From the NCBI RefSeq assembly GCF_900115825.1, contig NZ_FOXW01000007.1:1-64000 (forward strand): 64,000 nt of DNA, read 5' to 3'. This stretch comes from Desemzia incerta (GTDB lineage Bacteria; Bacillota; Bacilli; Lactobacillales; Carnobacteriaceae). The first letter of the stretch is position 1. Each line of letters opens with the position of its first letter. Below, in pieces: positions 43,263 to 51,818 of the stretch. A program made the translations under genes and the position numbers. The notes under the pieces were generated by a model, which worked only from the letters and a program-made list of their open reading frames with translations, made no database searches and was not told the origin of the DNA.

Positions 43263-43705
43263 TTACACATTAGAATTGTTATCCTTGATATCCGATTTCT
43301 CTACGTCAGTCATCATCGATTGAGGTTTGTTTTGCCATTCCAAAAACTCCATTCGGTGACCGAAAAAAGCATATGTGTAGAAGCGACGAGCACCAGGAAG
43401 ATTGTAATCTTCTTCAAACGGAATATTGTATTCTGTCAGACGATCCATCAATCCAACAATATTTGCTATTTCAAAGGCTGGATGGCCTCTTTTTCTGCGT
43501 GGAAATCTTTATCTAACCCCACGTGAAGAACATGTTTGCCCGTATCAAACCACAAACTTTCAAAGTGACTCAGTGATTCTGGTTTTTCAATCTCTTGGCA
43601 TCCTAAAATCTCGGTAAAAAAGTGTCTGGTTTCTTTTTCTGTCCCTAATGGAGCAGTAATTTGAATATGGTCTAAACCTTTAAAAGAAAAATTCATTTTA
43701 TCCAT
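43263..43705 (-). pseudogene. Frameshifted VOC-family (glyoxalase-like) protein
   Basis: The first part, starting at 43705, reads FSFKGLDHIQITAP with the metal-binding His, then the ILGCQEIEKPES and HVLHVGLDKDF segments, and stops at 43466. The second part, GHPAFEIANIVGLMDRL to ARRFYTYAFFGHRMEFLEW, continues in a neighbouring frame to 43263. The join is at about 43485-43495, around GAAAAAGAGG, where one base has been lost. The whole would be ~147 aa, a normal VOC metalloenzyme. A single frameshift could also be an assembly error, so loss of function is probable, not certain. Confidence 0.8.
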
Positions 43706-44068
43706 CTCCTTTCTATTTCATATTTTAATCCTACATGATTTGGGAACTTATTATAAGTATGCTTTACTCTTGAACCGTCTACACTCAATTACACATACTT
43801 CGATTTATACTGATTGAATCTGATTATGATACTAAGTACAAGAATGGATAAAAAATATCTCGAATTCGTAAAGTTTAACTTGCGTTTAATTTATTTTCAT
43901 GACATAATGTAAGTAAGATAACAAAAAGTAAGTAAAGAGTTAGTGGGTTTCCCACAATTCATTACAAGAATGGGAGGAAACGCATTGGCAACAGAAAGCT
44001 TTATTACACGAATAAAGAATACTTTATTCAGTAACCAACAACAAACAATAGAAGAGGAGAACAAAATT
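43706..44068 (+). promoter_or_regulatory. Upstream region of the FMN reductase gene
   Basis: About 360 bases between the VOC remnant and the reductase. A probable promoter TTGCGT-17 bp-CATAAT lies at 43880-43908, giving a ~150-nt leader that includes a small GTGGG/CCCAC hairpin near 43948-43961. An in-frame extension from 43943 lacks a ribosome site and family similarity, so I leave it untranslated. Confidence 0.5.
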
Positions 44069-44626
44069 ATGAAAATCGGTATTATATCAGGAAGTGTACG
44101 TGAAGGGAACAATGCAGCAGCAGTATCACAATGGATCTTAGATTTTGCTAATAACAGAAACGACGAGGGTGTAGAATACGAACTAGTTTCTTTAGCAGAT
44201 TATGATTTGCCGTTGTTAGGAGCTAAACTTCCTATTGAACGTCAAGAAGCTGCAGGTGCTGCTATTCAAGCTTGGTCAGAAAAAATAGCTTCATTTGACG
44301 GATATGTATTTGTTACTCCAGAGTACAACCACGCAGTAGGCGGCGCATTAAAAAATGCGATTGATTTCTTGAAGCCAGAAGTAGCTAATAAAGCAGCAGC
44401 ATTAGTTGGATACGGTAGTTTAGGTGGAGCTCGTGCTCACGAAAACCTGCGTGTTATTTTAGGCGAATTAAGTGTAGCAACTGTTCGTACAACGACCAAC
44501 TTCTCATTGATGACAGACTTTGAAAATATGAGTGTCTTCAAACCAAATGACTACAACAAAGTAAATGCTGAAGGTATGTTCAATGACTTACTGTTATGGA
44601 CTAAAGCATTGAACACAATTAGATAA
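44069..44626 (+). CDS. NADPH-dependent FMN reductase
   Basis: A 185-aa flavodoxin-fold oxidoreductase. GIISGSVREGNNAAAVSQW is the phosphate-binding loop of the family and VFVTPEYNHAVGGALKNAID is its second signature. Such enzymes reduce FMN, quinones, azo compounds or metals using NADPH. Start ATG 44069 has AGAGGAG 8-9 nt upstream. It could compensate for the broken azoreductase, or supply reduced flavin, but no direct link to the EET locus can be seen from position. Confidence 0.88.
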   Translation: MKIGIISGSVREGNNAAAVSQWILDFANNRNDEGVEYELVSLADYDLPLLGAKLPIERQEAAGAAIQAWSEKIASFDGYVFVTPEYNHAVGGALKNAIDFLKPEVANKAAALVGYGSLGGARAHENLRVILGELSVATVRTTTNFSLMTDFENMSVFKPNDYNKVNAEGMFNDLLLWTKALNTIR

Positions 44627-44654
44627 TTTATTCTTAAAATAATTAAAAGAACAT

Positions 44655-44701
44655 AAAACAGAGCTGTGTGCAGAATCTATTCTGACACAGCTCTGTTTTT
44701 A
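44655..44701 (+). terminator. Terminator of the FMN reductase gene
   Basis: AAAACAGAGCTGTGT pairs perfectly with ACACAGCTCTGTTTT (15 bp, 15-nt loop), followed by Ts. Confidence 0.92.
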
Positions 44702-45024
44702 TTAATGGGTAATCTGCTTAATTGTGAAAAAAATCTCATAAATAAAAAGCTCGAAAATAGAAATTGGAATAATGGAAAAAAACAAAAAAATCTTATTATT
44801 TCTAGCATGTAATACTGCGTAATCAGAATAAAAAAAATACTGGTACAGTTGTAAAAGGAAAAATTGAAAGGAGAATTGTTTTCTTAATCTAAATTATAAA
44901 TGAGAAAACCAGTCAAATATTGTATTAACATTCAACTTGTGATAAATTTAACTTGTAATAATTAGTGAATATTTGAGCAAAAAGAAACGTTTATTGATTA
45001 TCAAAAGAAGAGAGGTTGAGTTTG
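44702..45024 (+). promoter_or_regulatory. AT-rich upstream region of the PTS-IIC gene
   Basis: About 320 bases of strongly AT-rich DNA presumed to hold the promoter of the PTS-IIC gene. I see no clear consensus promoter, riboswitch or hairpin apart from short A/T runs. Confidence 0.35.
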
Positions 45025-46071
45025 ATGGAAGAAAGAGTAAAATATACGGGTAAAGATTATTTGAATAAAGTTTTAGGAGGCACGGCATCAGGTATTGTTA
45101 TTGGGTTGATTGCTAATGCGATTTTAGGTTCTATTTTTACCGCACTTATTCCTTATGGTTCAATTTTTGCTTTGTTAGCAAATGTAGTCAAAATCATGCA
45201 ATTTATTACACCAGCAATTATCGGCGTTCTCGTAGCTATGCAATTCAAAATGAATGGAATGGAAAGTGTCATCATCGGAGCAGCAACCTTTTTAGGTTCT
45301 GGAGCTTACCAAGTGACTGAAACTGGTGTCCAATTAGTGGGAATCGGAGATTTGATCAATGTGATGCTCATCTCAGCGATTGCTGTCTTTGTTACTCGTT
45401 TGCTGCAAGGTAAATTAGGGTCGTTGACACTGATTTTAATGCCGATCATCGTAGGAGCCGGCGTAGGAACTTTAGGGTTAGTGATGCTGCCTTATGTAGG
45501 GATGATCACTTCTTCAATAGGTAATTTGATCAACAGCTTTACGACTCTTCAACCGTTATTGATGGCTGTATTGATATCAGTCGCTTTCGCTATTTTGATT
45601 ATTTCTCCTATTTCAACAGTCGCTATCGGAATCGCGATAGGAGTAGCAGGATTAGGCGCAGGTGCAGCAGCAGTCGGAGTGACAGCTTGTACAGCAATTT
45701 TGATCATTGGTTCTTTAAGAATCAATCAATCTGGGACAACCTTAGCTATCTTGCTGGGAGCTATGAAAATGATGATCCCCAACTTGATCAAATACCCTAA
45801 AATCATGATTCCGATCGTATTGAATGCTATCGTATCAGGTGCAGGAGTTTACTTCTTAACCATTCAAGGAACTCCTCAAACTGCTGGATTTGGTATCGTC
45901 GGATTAGTCGGACCCATTCAAGCGTATAACATGGGAACAAGTTTAATCAGTGTATTAGCGGCTTACTTTATCATTCCATTTGTCGGAGGCTTTATAATCG
46001 ACTTTATATGTACCAAATTGCTGCATGTGTATGAAGACGAAATTTTCAAATTTATTCCAGCTTCAAATTAA
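45025..46071 (+). CDS. Stand-alone PTS-type EIIC membrane protein (PTS_EIIC_2 family)
   Basis: A 348-aa membrane protein with about ten helices. GGTASGIVIGLIANAILGSI at the N-terminus, QFITPAIIGVLVAMQFKMNG, and a Gly/Ala-rich segment GVAGLGAGAAAVGVTA are typical of the PTS_EIIC_2 family. No EIIA or EIIB domain is fused or adjacent, and this family often lacks them, so sugar phosphorylation is doubtful. I use ATG 45025, with AGAGAGG 9 nt upstream, rather than TTG 45016. The panE-like gene follows 39 bp later in the same unit, suggesting a link with a 2-oxo-acid or pantoate-like compound. Confidence 0.82.
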   Translation: MEERVKYTGKDYLNKVLGGTASGIVIGLIANAILGSIFTALIPYGSIFALLANVVKIMQFITPAIIGVLVAMQFKMNGMESVIIGAATFLGSGAYQVTETGVQLVGIGDLINVMLISAIAVFVTRLLQGKLGSLTLILMPIIVGAGVGTLGLVMLPYVGMITSSIGNLINSFTTLQPLLMAVLISVAFAILIISPISTVAIGIAIGVAGLGAGAAAVGVTACTAILIIGSLRINQSGTTLAILLGAMKMMIPNLIKYPKIMIPIVLNAIVSGAGVYFLTIQGTPQTAGFGIVGLVGPIQAYNMGTSLISVLAAYFIIPFVGGFIIDFICTKLLHVYEDEIFKFIPASN

Positions 46072-46110
46072 AAACAATAAACTAATGAGTACAAACGGAG
46101 GAAATTCGAT

Positions 46111-47037
46111 ATGAAAATTGCTATTGCAGGTTCAGGAGCTTTAGGATGCGGGTTCGGGTATATGATGCAAAAGGGCGGTAATGAAGTAACGCTGCTTGAT
46201 TTTTGGGAAGACCACATTCAAGCGATTCGTGAAAATGGACTTTCTATCACGGTTAATGGGAAAGAAGACAACATCACTATTCCAGTAGGTAAACCAGATG
46301 AATTCAATGAAACATTTGAGACGGTTTTTATCTTTACCAAATCAATGGGCTTAAGACATATGTTGGAAGCTATCAAACACTTATTAGACGAAAATACGAA
46401 AGTAGTTTGTTTGTTGAATGGACTGGGACATGCCAACACGATTTCTAAATACGTTCCTAAAAAAAATATCATCATGGGAACAACGGTATGGACAGGAGGA
46501 CTGGACGCTCCAGGGAAAACGCACTTTATGGGTGAAGGTCCCGTAGAGGTTCAAAATTCCGACGAGAATGAAGAAGCGGCAGCTCGCCAAGTGGTGCAAA
46601 TGATGGCGGATTGCGGATTAAACGGAGTATATAGTTCAAACGTTCACTTTACTACTTGGAGAAAAGCTTGTGTCAATGGAACAATGAATGCTTTGTGTTC
46701 TCTATTAGACTGTAATATCAAAGAATTGTTTGAGACTGCTCAAATCGATCAATTGAATCACAATATCGTATCCGAATTTTCACGCGTAGCTGAAACAGAA
46801 GGAGTCCAACTCGACGTGGAAGAAACGATCAATTACTTAAAAACTGTTGCGGAAAAAGTGGGAGGACACTACCCTTCAATGCATCAAGATCTTAAAAATA
46901 AACGTCCGACAGAAATCGACTTTTTAAATGGTGTTGTAGCTAAAGAGTCTGAAATAAATGGCTTTGAAGCTCCTTACAGCAAACAAATCACTCAATTGAT
47001 CCATGCTAAAGAAGATATATTAGGTATCAAACGCTAA
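46111..47037 (+). CDS. Ketopantoate reductase family protein (PanE/ApbA)
   Basis: A 308-aa NADP-dependent 2-oxo-acid reductase, related to the enzyme that makes pantoate for CoA. N-terminal AIAGSGALGCGFGYM is the dinucleotide site; WRKACVNGTMNAL (~188) holds the catalytic Lys/Asn pair, and PTEIDFLNG (~266) holds the conserved Glu. AGGAGG-type site before ATG. No panB, panC or panD is near, and it is paired with a PTS-IIC-like transporter, so it may act on another branched 2-oxo acid. I therefore give no gene symbol. Confidence 0.85.
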   Translation: MKIAIAGSGALGCGFGYMMQKGGNEVTLLDFWEDHIQAIRENGLSITVNGKEDNITIPVGKPDEFNETFETVFIFTKSMGLRHMLEAIKHLLDENTKVVCLLNGLGHANTISKYVPKKNIIMGTTVWTGGLDAPGKTHFMGEGPVEVQNSDENEEAAARQVVQMMADCGLNGVYSSNVHFTTWRKACVNGTMNALCSLLDCNIKELFETAQIDQLNHNIVSEFSRVAETEGVQLDVEETINYLKTVAEKVGGHYPSMHQDLKNKRPTEIDFLNGVVAKESEINGFEAPYSKQITQLIHAKEDILGIKR

Positions 47038-47049
47038 GCGAATAGACAT

Positions 47050-47093
47050 CAGGCTGGTTAAGGATAAAACCTTGATCAGCCTGGATTTTTTTG
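47050..47093 (+). terminator. Terminator of the PTS-IIC/panE-like operon
   Basis: CAGGCTG and CAGCCTG with inner AAGG/CCTT pairing, followed by a T run. Confidence 0.85.
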
Positions 47094-47153
47094 CTTCTGG
47101 GAAGAAAGTTAGTATAATGGGTTGGAAACGTTTTTATTTATAGGAGGAAAAGA

Positions 47154-48023
47154 ATGGATACATTAGCATTTTACGACATGACATTGACTTGGATAGACGG
47201 TGGAATCACTTCTATGGATGGAGGAGCTATGTTTGGTGTTGTGCCAAAGCCTTTATGGTCAAAAAAGTACCCGTATAACGAGAAAAATCAAATTGAATTG
47301 CCGACCGATGCAATTGTAGTCCAGTACCAAGGCAAAAACTATTTGATTGATGCCGGAGTAGGACAAGGAAAATTAAGTGAAAAACAACGGCGGAACTTCG
47401 GTGTGACGGAAGAAACGAAAATAGATGAAAGCTTGAAGGAACTAGGATTGACGGTGAACGATATTGATGTAGTGTTGATGACGCATATGCATTTTGACCA
47501 CGCTGGCGGATTGACTCGTTTCGAGAATGGAGAGTTAGTCTCTACTTTTTCAAATGCTGTTATTTATGTGAATGACATAGAATGGGATGAATTGCGCAAT
47601 CCAAATATTCGTTCGAAAAGTACGTATTGGAAAGAAAACTGGGAACCGATTCAAGAACAAGTTGTTACCTATCATGATCGGTTAGAAGTCGTACCAGGAA
47701 TAGAAATGATCCATACAGGCGGTCACAGCGATGGACATGCGGTTATAAAACTGACCCAACAAGATGAAACATTACTGCATATGGCTGATATCATGCCGAC
47801 ACATGCCCATCAAAATCCTTTATGGGTGCTGGCGTATGATGATTATCCAATGACATCTGTTTTCAGCAAAGAAAAATGGATGAAAGAAGCATACGAAAAT
47901 CAGTACAAATTTATTTTTTACCATGACGCTTATTATCGAATGATGCAATGGGATGAAACTGGAAAAGAAGTCATCGATTCTTTGAAACGAACCAAACCTG
48001 CTTATATCACATTTCCTGAATAA
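47154..48023 (+). CDS. Metallo-beta-lactamase fold hydrolase (lactonase-like)
   Basis: A 289-aa MBL-fold protein with the zinc motif [10 protein letters not shown] (~115-124), a third His in [11 protein letters not shown] (~195) and an Asp in [11 protein letters not shown] (~220). The arrangement resembles N-acyl homoserine lactonases and related hydrolases, but substrate cannot be assigned. Start ATG follows AGGAGG. A promoter-like TTAGTATAATGGG lies just before it near 47110. It stands alone, between two terminators. Confidence 0.85.
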   Translation: MDTLAFYDMTLTWIDGGITSMDGGAMFGVVPKPLWSKKYPYNEKNQIELPTDAIVVQYQGKNYLIDAGVGQGKLSEKQRRNFGVTEETKIDESLKELGLTVNDIDVVLMTHMHFDHAGGLTRFENGELVSTFSNAVIYVNDIEWDELRNPNIRSKSTYWKENWEPIQEQVVTYHDRLEVVPGIEMIHTGGHSDGHAVIKLTQQDETLLHMADIMPTHAHQNPLWVLAYDDYPMTSVFSKEKWMKEAYENQYKFIFYHDAYYRMMQWDETGKEVIDSLKRTKPAYITFPE

Positions 48024-48068
48024 AAAAATGGTCCAAGCTCTCTTCTAAGAGAACTTGGACCATTTTTA
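48023..48068. terminator. Bidirectional terminator between the MBL gene and ansA
   Basis: AAATGGTCCAAGcTCTCTT pairs with AAGAGAaCTTGGACCATTT, with A and T runs on the two sides; it serves both convergent genes. Confidence 0.92.
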
Positions 48069-48070
48069 GC

Positions 48071-49063
48071 TTAAAACAAAATATCGTTGGCGATCGTTTG
48101 ATAAAACAGGGTTTTGACTTTGTCTGGATCGCTTTCTCTGCCGAGAGCCCACATCAATTTGCAGACCACGGATTCGGTCGTCATATCGTAAGCCTCTAAC
48201 ACACTGACTTTATTTTTCAGTTTGTTGCCGACTTTGTAGATTTCCATGTCGCTGCCTTCGTTAGGCACTTGTGTGGTCATCACAATAATTTTCCCGCGTT
48301 TCGTCCATTTCTTGATAACATCGTAGAAGCCGTATTCCGGAAATGAAGGAATGCCTCCAACACCGTAACTTTCAATGATAATAGCGTCTTTCTTAGATAA
48401 CATAAAGTCTAAGATCTCGGCTTCTGCACCAGGGGTCAATTTGAACAAACCTACTTTTGGATTGATGGTTGGGTAAAATTCAGGCTGAGCAGCTGCGGGT
48501 TGTTGAATGTATTGAATCAAATGATTGTCTTGGATAATAGCGATATAGGGATAATTGATGCTGGAAAAAGCTTTGAAACTTTTGGAATGCGTTTTTCTAG
48601 CTCGTGTCCCCAAAATCACTTTCCCGTTGAATACGATTTGAACACCGCTGGCTTTATCGGATGATGCGTATAAAAAACTGTCGTACAAATTGGTTTTCGA
48701 ATCGCTGATCTCCATATTGATCGGCTTTTGAGATCCTGTAATCACAATGGGTTTCGGCGAGTTTTGAATCATGTAAGACAAGGCAGATGCTGTATAAGCC
48801 ATCGTATCTGTTCCATGTGTAACAACGAAACCGTCATACTGATCGTAGTTGTCTCGAATTGTTTCTGTTAATAAAGTCCAAATGTCAGGAGACATATTGG
48901 TGCTGTCTATGTTGCAAACTTCTAAAGTGCTCACTTCGCAAAATTTGGAAATATTCGGTATGTAATGCAAAATATCTGAGGAAGCCATTTGCGGTTCTAA
49001 TCCATCTGCTGTCAATGCAGAAGCAATCGTTCCGCCGGTTCCAATCATTAAAATCCGTTTCAT
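48071..49063 (-). CDS. ansA: Type I (cytoplasmic) L-asparaginase
   Basis: Hydrolyses asparagine to aspartate and ammonia. Catalytic threonines lie in IGTGGTIAS (residues ~8-15) and VTHGTDTMAYTASAL (~84-98); the conserved Lys is in GSQKPI (~158 by family numbering, ~110 here). No signal peptide, so cytoplasmic. The 330-aa length is typical. Ribosome site AAGGAG lies before the ATG on the minus strand. It is divergently arranged relative to the uracil permease gene, 260 bp away. Confidence 0.92.
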   Translation of the reverse strand: MKRILMIGTGGTIASALTADGLEPQMASSDILHYIPNISKFCEVSTLEVCNIDSTNMSPDIWTLLTETIRDNYDQYDGFVVTHGTDTMAYTASALSYMIQNSPKPIVITGSQKPINMEISDSKTNLYDSFLYASSDKASGVQIVFNGKVILGTRARKTHSKSFKAFSSINYPYIAIIQDNHLIQYIQQPAAAQPEFYPTINPKVGLFKLTPGAEAEILDFMLSKKDAIIIESYGVGGIPSFPEYGFYDVIKKWTKRGKIIVMTTQVPNEGSDMEIYKVGNKLKNKVSVLEAYDMTTESVVCKLMWALGRESDPDKVKTLFYQTIANDILF

Positions 49064-49198
49064 TTCTAGACTCCTTACATTGATTTGATTAGAGATACTT
49101 TATTATACCGCAAGTATTCCCTTTGAAAAAGAAGCGGAAAATAAAAAAAGATTTCTTGGTTGTAATCCAATCAGAATACTGCTACAATCATTTACAGC

Positions 49199-49318
49199 AA
49201 AGTCCTTTAATTTGATCCTGTGAGATCGAGAAGGGTAACAAATCGAATATATTTGATACCAGAGGTCCTTTTGCGAATAAAAAAATTCACATAGGGCATT
49301 TTTTTGTGCCCTGGAGAG
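49199..49318 (+). ncRNA. PyrR-type regulatory leader of the uracil permease gene
   Basis: The hairpin at 49212-49243 (TTTGATCCT ... AGGGTAACAAA, with the loop GTGAGATCGAGA) resembles the PyrR-binding loop of Firmicutes pyr leaders. Downstream AGGGCA/TGCCCT (49293-49312) forms a second hairpin with a T-rich loop ending right at the ribosome site. UMP-bound PyrR would be expected to lower expression. The exact terminator/antiterminator pairing is not clear to me. Confidence 0.7.
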
Positions 49319-49323
49319 GAAGT

Positions 49324-50685
49324 ATGGTCATGGCTGTAGAACACAAGAAGTTATTATTGGATATTGAGGAGAAGCCTCCAGTAGCCAAAGGTTTATTACT
49401 AAGTCTTCAACATATTTTTGCAATGTTTGGAGCCACTATTTTAGTCCCGTTGATTTTAGGAATGCCAGTATCTGTAGCTCTACTTGCAAGTGGGGTCGGT
49501 ACGCTGATTTATCAAGTCGCTACTAAGTCAAAAGTTCCGGTTTACCTAGGATCTTCATTTGCTTATATCACTGCAATGGCGGTTGCTATCCAGCAAATGG
49601 ATGGAGACATCAGCGCTGCTCAAACAGGAGTCGTATTGGTCGGGTTGTTGTATGTTGTTGTAGCAGCTTTTGTTAAATTTTTGGGAACTAAGTGGATCGA
49701 TAAATTATTGCCTCCAATCGTTATTGGACCAATGATCATGGTCATCGGTCTAGGCCTAGCGGGATCTGCAGTCACAAACGCAGGTTTTGTAGCAGGCGGA
49801 GACTTAAGGCATATTCTTGTAGCCATCAGCACGTTCTTGATTACAGCTTTTGTGAATACTAAAGGAAAAGGATTGTTTAAAATCATTCCTTTCTTGATTG
49901 GGATCATAGGAGGATACGTGATAGCATTAGTCTTAGGGCTAGTTGACTTCACGCCTGTTTTAGAAGCTAAGTGGGTTGAAATGCCAGGCTTGATCTTGCC
50001 ATTTGCCACACCTTGGTTTGGAAACTATGAATTCTATCTTGGTCCGGAAACGCTAGCGATCCTGCCAGTAGCTTTAGTGACTATTTCTGAACACATTGGA
50101 GATCACACTGTTTTAGGCAAAATTACTCATAGAGAATTTTTGAAAGATCCTGGGTTATCCAGAACGTTGATCGGAGATGGAGTTGCAACAGCTGTTTCAG
50201 CCTTTATCGGCGGTCCGGCCAACACGACGTATGGAGAAAACACGGGTGTTATCGGTATGACCAGAATAGCTTCAGTGTCTGTCATTCGCAATGCAGCTCT
50301 AATAGCGATCGGGTTGAGTTTTTTCGGGAAGTTCACCGCGTTGATCTCTACGATTCCCACCGCAGTTCTTGGGGGCATGTCGATCTTGTTGTACGGCGTT
50401 ATTGCAAGCAATGGCTTGAAAGTCTTGATTGAAGAGCAAGTAGATTTTGGAAAAGTCCGCAACTTGATCATTGCCAGCAGCATGATGGTTTTGGGGCTTG
50501 GCGGAGCAGTATTGGAAATCGGGACAGTCATTTCTTTTTCTGGGACAGCATTGAGCGCTATAGCGGGAATTCTTTTGAATTTGATCTTGCCGCAAGAAAG
50601 CGAATATGTACCAGAAGAAAATATGGAAACGAAACCGTCTAAAAAAATGGCTAGTGTACAAAAATTAAAGAATACAACCGTATAA
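49324..50685 (+). CDS. pyrP: Uracil permease (NCS2 family)
   Basis: A 453-aa proton-coupled nucleobase importer with about fourteen membrane segments. The N-terminal LLLSLQHIFAMFGATILVPL, the central ISEHIGDHTVLGKI with substrate-binding Glu/His and the GGPANTTYGENTGVIG signature identify the uracil branch of NCS2. Start could be ATG 49324 or 49330; GGAGAGG lies just upstream of both. The PyrR-like leader supports uracil as the substrate. It is not linked to other pyr genes in the window. Confidence 0.92.
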   Translation: MVMAVEHKKLLLDIEEKPPVAKGLLLSLQHIFAMFGATILVPLILGMPVSVALLASGVGTLIYQVATKSKVPVYLGSSFAYITAMAVAIQQMDGDISAAQTGVVLVGLLYVVVAAFVKFLGTKWIDKLLPPIVIGPMIMVIGLGLAGSAVTNAGFVAGGDLRHILVAISTFLITAFVNTKGKGLFKIIPFLIGIIGGYVIALVLGLVDFTPVLEAKWVEMPGLILPFATPWFGNYEFYLGPETLAILPVALVTISEHIGDHTVLGKITHREFLKDPGLSRTLIGDGVATAVSAFIGGPANTTYGENTGVIGMTRIASVSVIRNAALIAIGLSFFGKFTALISTIPTAVLGGMSILLYGVIASNGLKVLIEEQVDFGKVRNLIIASSMMVLGLGGAVLEIGTVISFSGTALSAIAGILLNLILPQESEYVPEENMETKPSKKMASVQKLKNTTV

Positions 50686-50692
50686 AAAACAA

Positions 50693-50742
50693 AAAATAAA
50701 CCCTGCTTAAGGAACTATCCTTTAAGCAGGGTTTATTTTTTA
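50693..50742. terminator. Bidirectional terminator after pyrP
   Basis: AAATAAACCCTGCTTAAgGGA-type arm pairs with TCCTTTAAGCAGGGTTTATTT; A and T runs flank it between convergent genes. Confidence 0.9.
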
Positions 50743-50771
50743 TCAAGTTTCTACTATATTAAGTGTTTATT

Positions 50772-51563
50772 TTATTTAGAAGAATCGTCATTGTCTTCTG
50801 GTGAAGGAGGAACGACTGTGTCATGTCTTCCAGGACGATTTCCTCTTGTTAAGTGATCTGATTCAGTATTTCCTGTTGCTTCATCTGATGCAGATGATCC
50901 CATTGAACCGATATCTGTAGCAGGATCTATTGTTTCATCAGGTAAAAGATTTTCTTCTGTATCAGCCAAGTAGTTTGTATCAATAGAAGTATCTACTTCA
51001 TCTTGATAATCATAATCTTCAGAGCTGTCCCCAGATAAATCATCTTCAGATAAAGAAGGTGTTCTAGCATTGCCTGGATTTTCATTAGGTGCATAATGAG
51101 AATTACGGCGTCTAGTATCCATATCGTCTTCGTTGTCTAAAATAGGAGGATAACTGGTAGGTTCTTCATCAGTAGGTTCAGATACATAGTGCTCTTCGTC
51201 AGCTACAGGGGGTGTACTGTTAGTGAAATCTGTCGCACCCGCTTCTTGCGAGAAATCATCTACTAAAAGGACGATTTTTCCGTCATCAATATCGTCTTTA
51301 TACGGTTCTAAAACTTCTTCGTCTGCTTCATATCCATCATCATCGTTGGAAAAAACATCTTTGATTTTGTCCCATGTTGATTCGTCAGTATCAGCATGCT
51401 CCGTATTGATTTGAGTTTCTGCGGCATCAGCAAAACGGTCATGTGCCTCTTGGTTCGCGATCAATGTCAGTAAAGTTCTGTCATAACCTTGTCGCACTAG
51501 TTTTTCAATAGCCTCATTAGCTTCATCGATCGTTGAATAACTTCCTTGAACAAATTTTCCCAT
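50772..51563 (-). CDS. YflT-domain general stress protein with acidic low-complexity tail
   Basis: A 263-aa protein. Residues 1-~110 match the heat-induced stress protein YflT domain (VQGSYSTIDEANEAIEKLV, then TLLTLIANQEA and DDGKIVLLVDD). The remaining ~150 residues are disordered and very rich in Asp, Glu, Ser, Thr, Asn and Pro, with no recognisable fold. Strongly acidic overall. AAGGAGG precedes the ATG. The function of the family is unknown; stress induction is inferred from homologues. No sigma-B-type promoter could be recognised with confidence. Confidence 0.8.
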   Translation of the reverse strand: MGKFVQGSYSTIDEANEAIEKLVRQGYDRTLLTLIANQEAHDRFADAAETQINTEHADTDESTWDKIKDVFSNDDDGYEADEEVLEPYKDDIDDGKIVLLVDDFSQEAGATDFTNSTPPVADEEHYVSEPTDEEPTSYPPILDNEDDMDTRRRNSHYAPNENPGNARTPSLSEDDLSGDSSEDYDYQDEVDTSIDTNYLADTEENLLPDETIDPATDIGSMGSSASDEATGNTESDHLTRGNRPGRHDTVVPPSPEDNDDSSK

Positions 51564-51818
51564 GATTCTTTCCTCCTTGAATTTTATCGAATAAGTTTCC
51601 TTTTTAACTGTGACTTCAGTGTAAAGAGATTTTTAGAAAACAGCAAAAGATATGCGTTGAGAAAACAAAATCAACGTAAAATAAAGAACGCGTGTTTTGT
51701 GATGTTGGACAAAGAGTGTTCATAATGTGCCGGTTAAAAATGAAGTAAGACTTGTAGGGGAATAACAGTCATGCTATTATAGGAAATAAATTGCAATTTT
51801 GGGGGGAATAACTATTAC

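Noticed and set aside
43943-44068. N-terminal extension of the FMN reductase
   Set aside because: No ribosome site before 43943 and no family similarity in the extra 42 residues; AGAGGAG precedes ATG 44069.
50127-50661. Antisense reading frames inside pyrP
   Set aside because: They are complements of the hydrophobic codons of an intact gene, with no ribosome sites or family resemblance.
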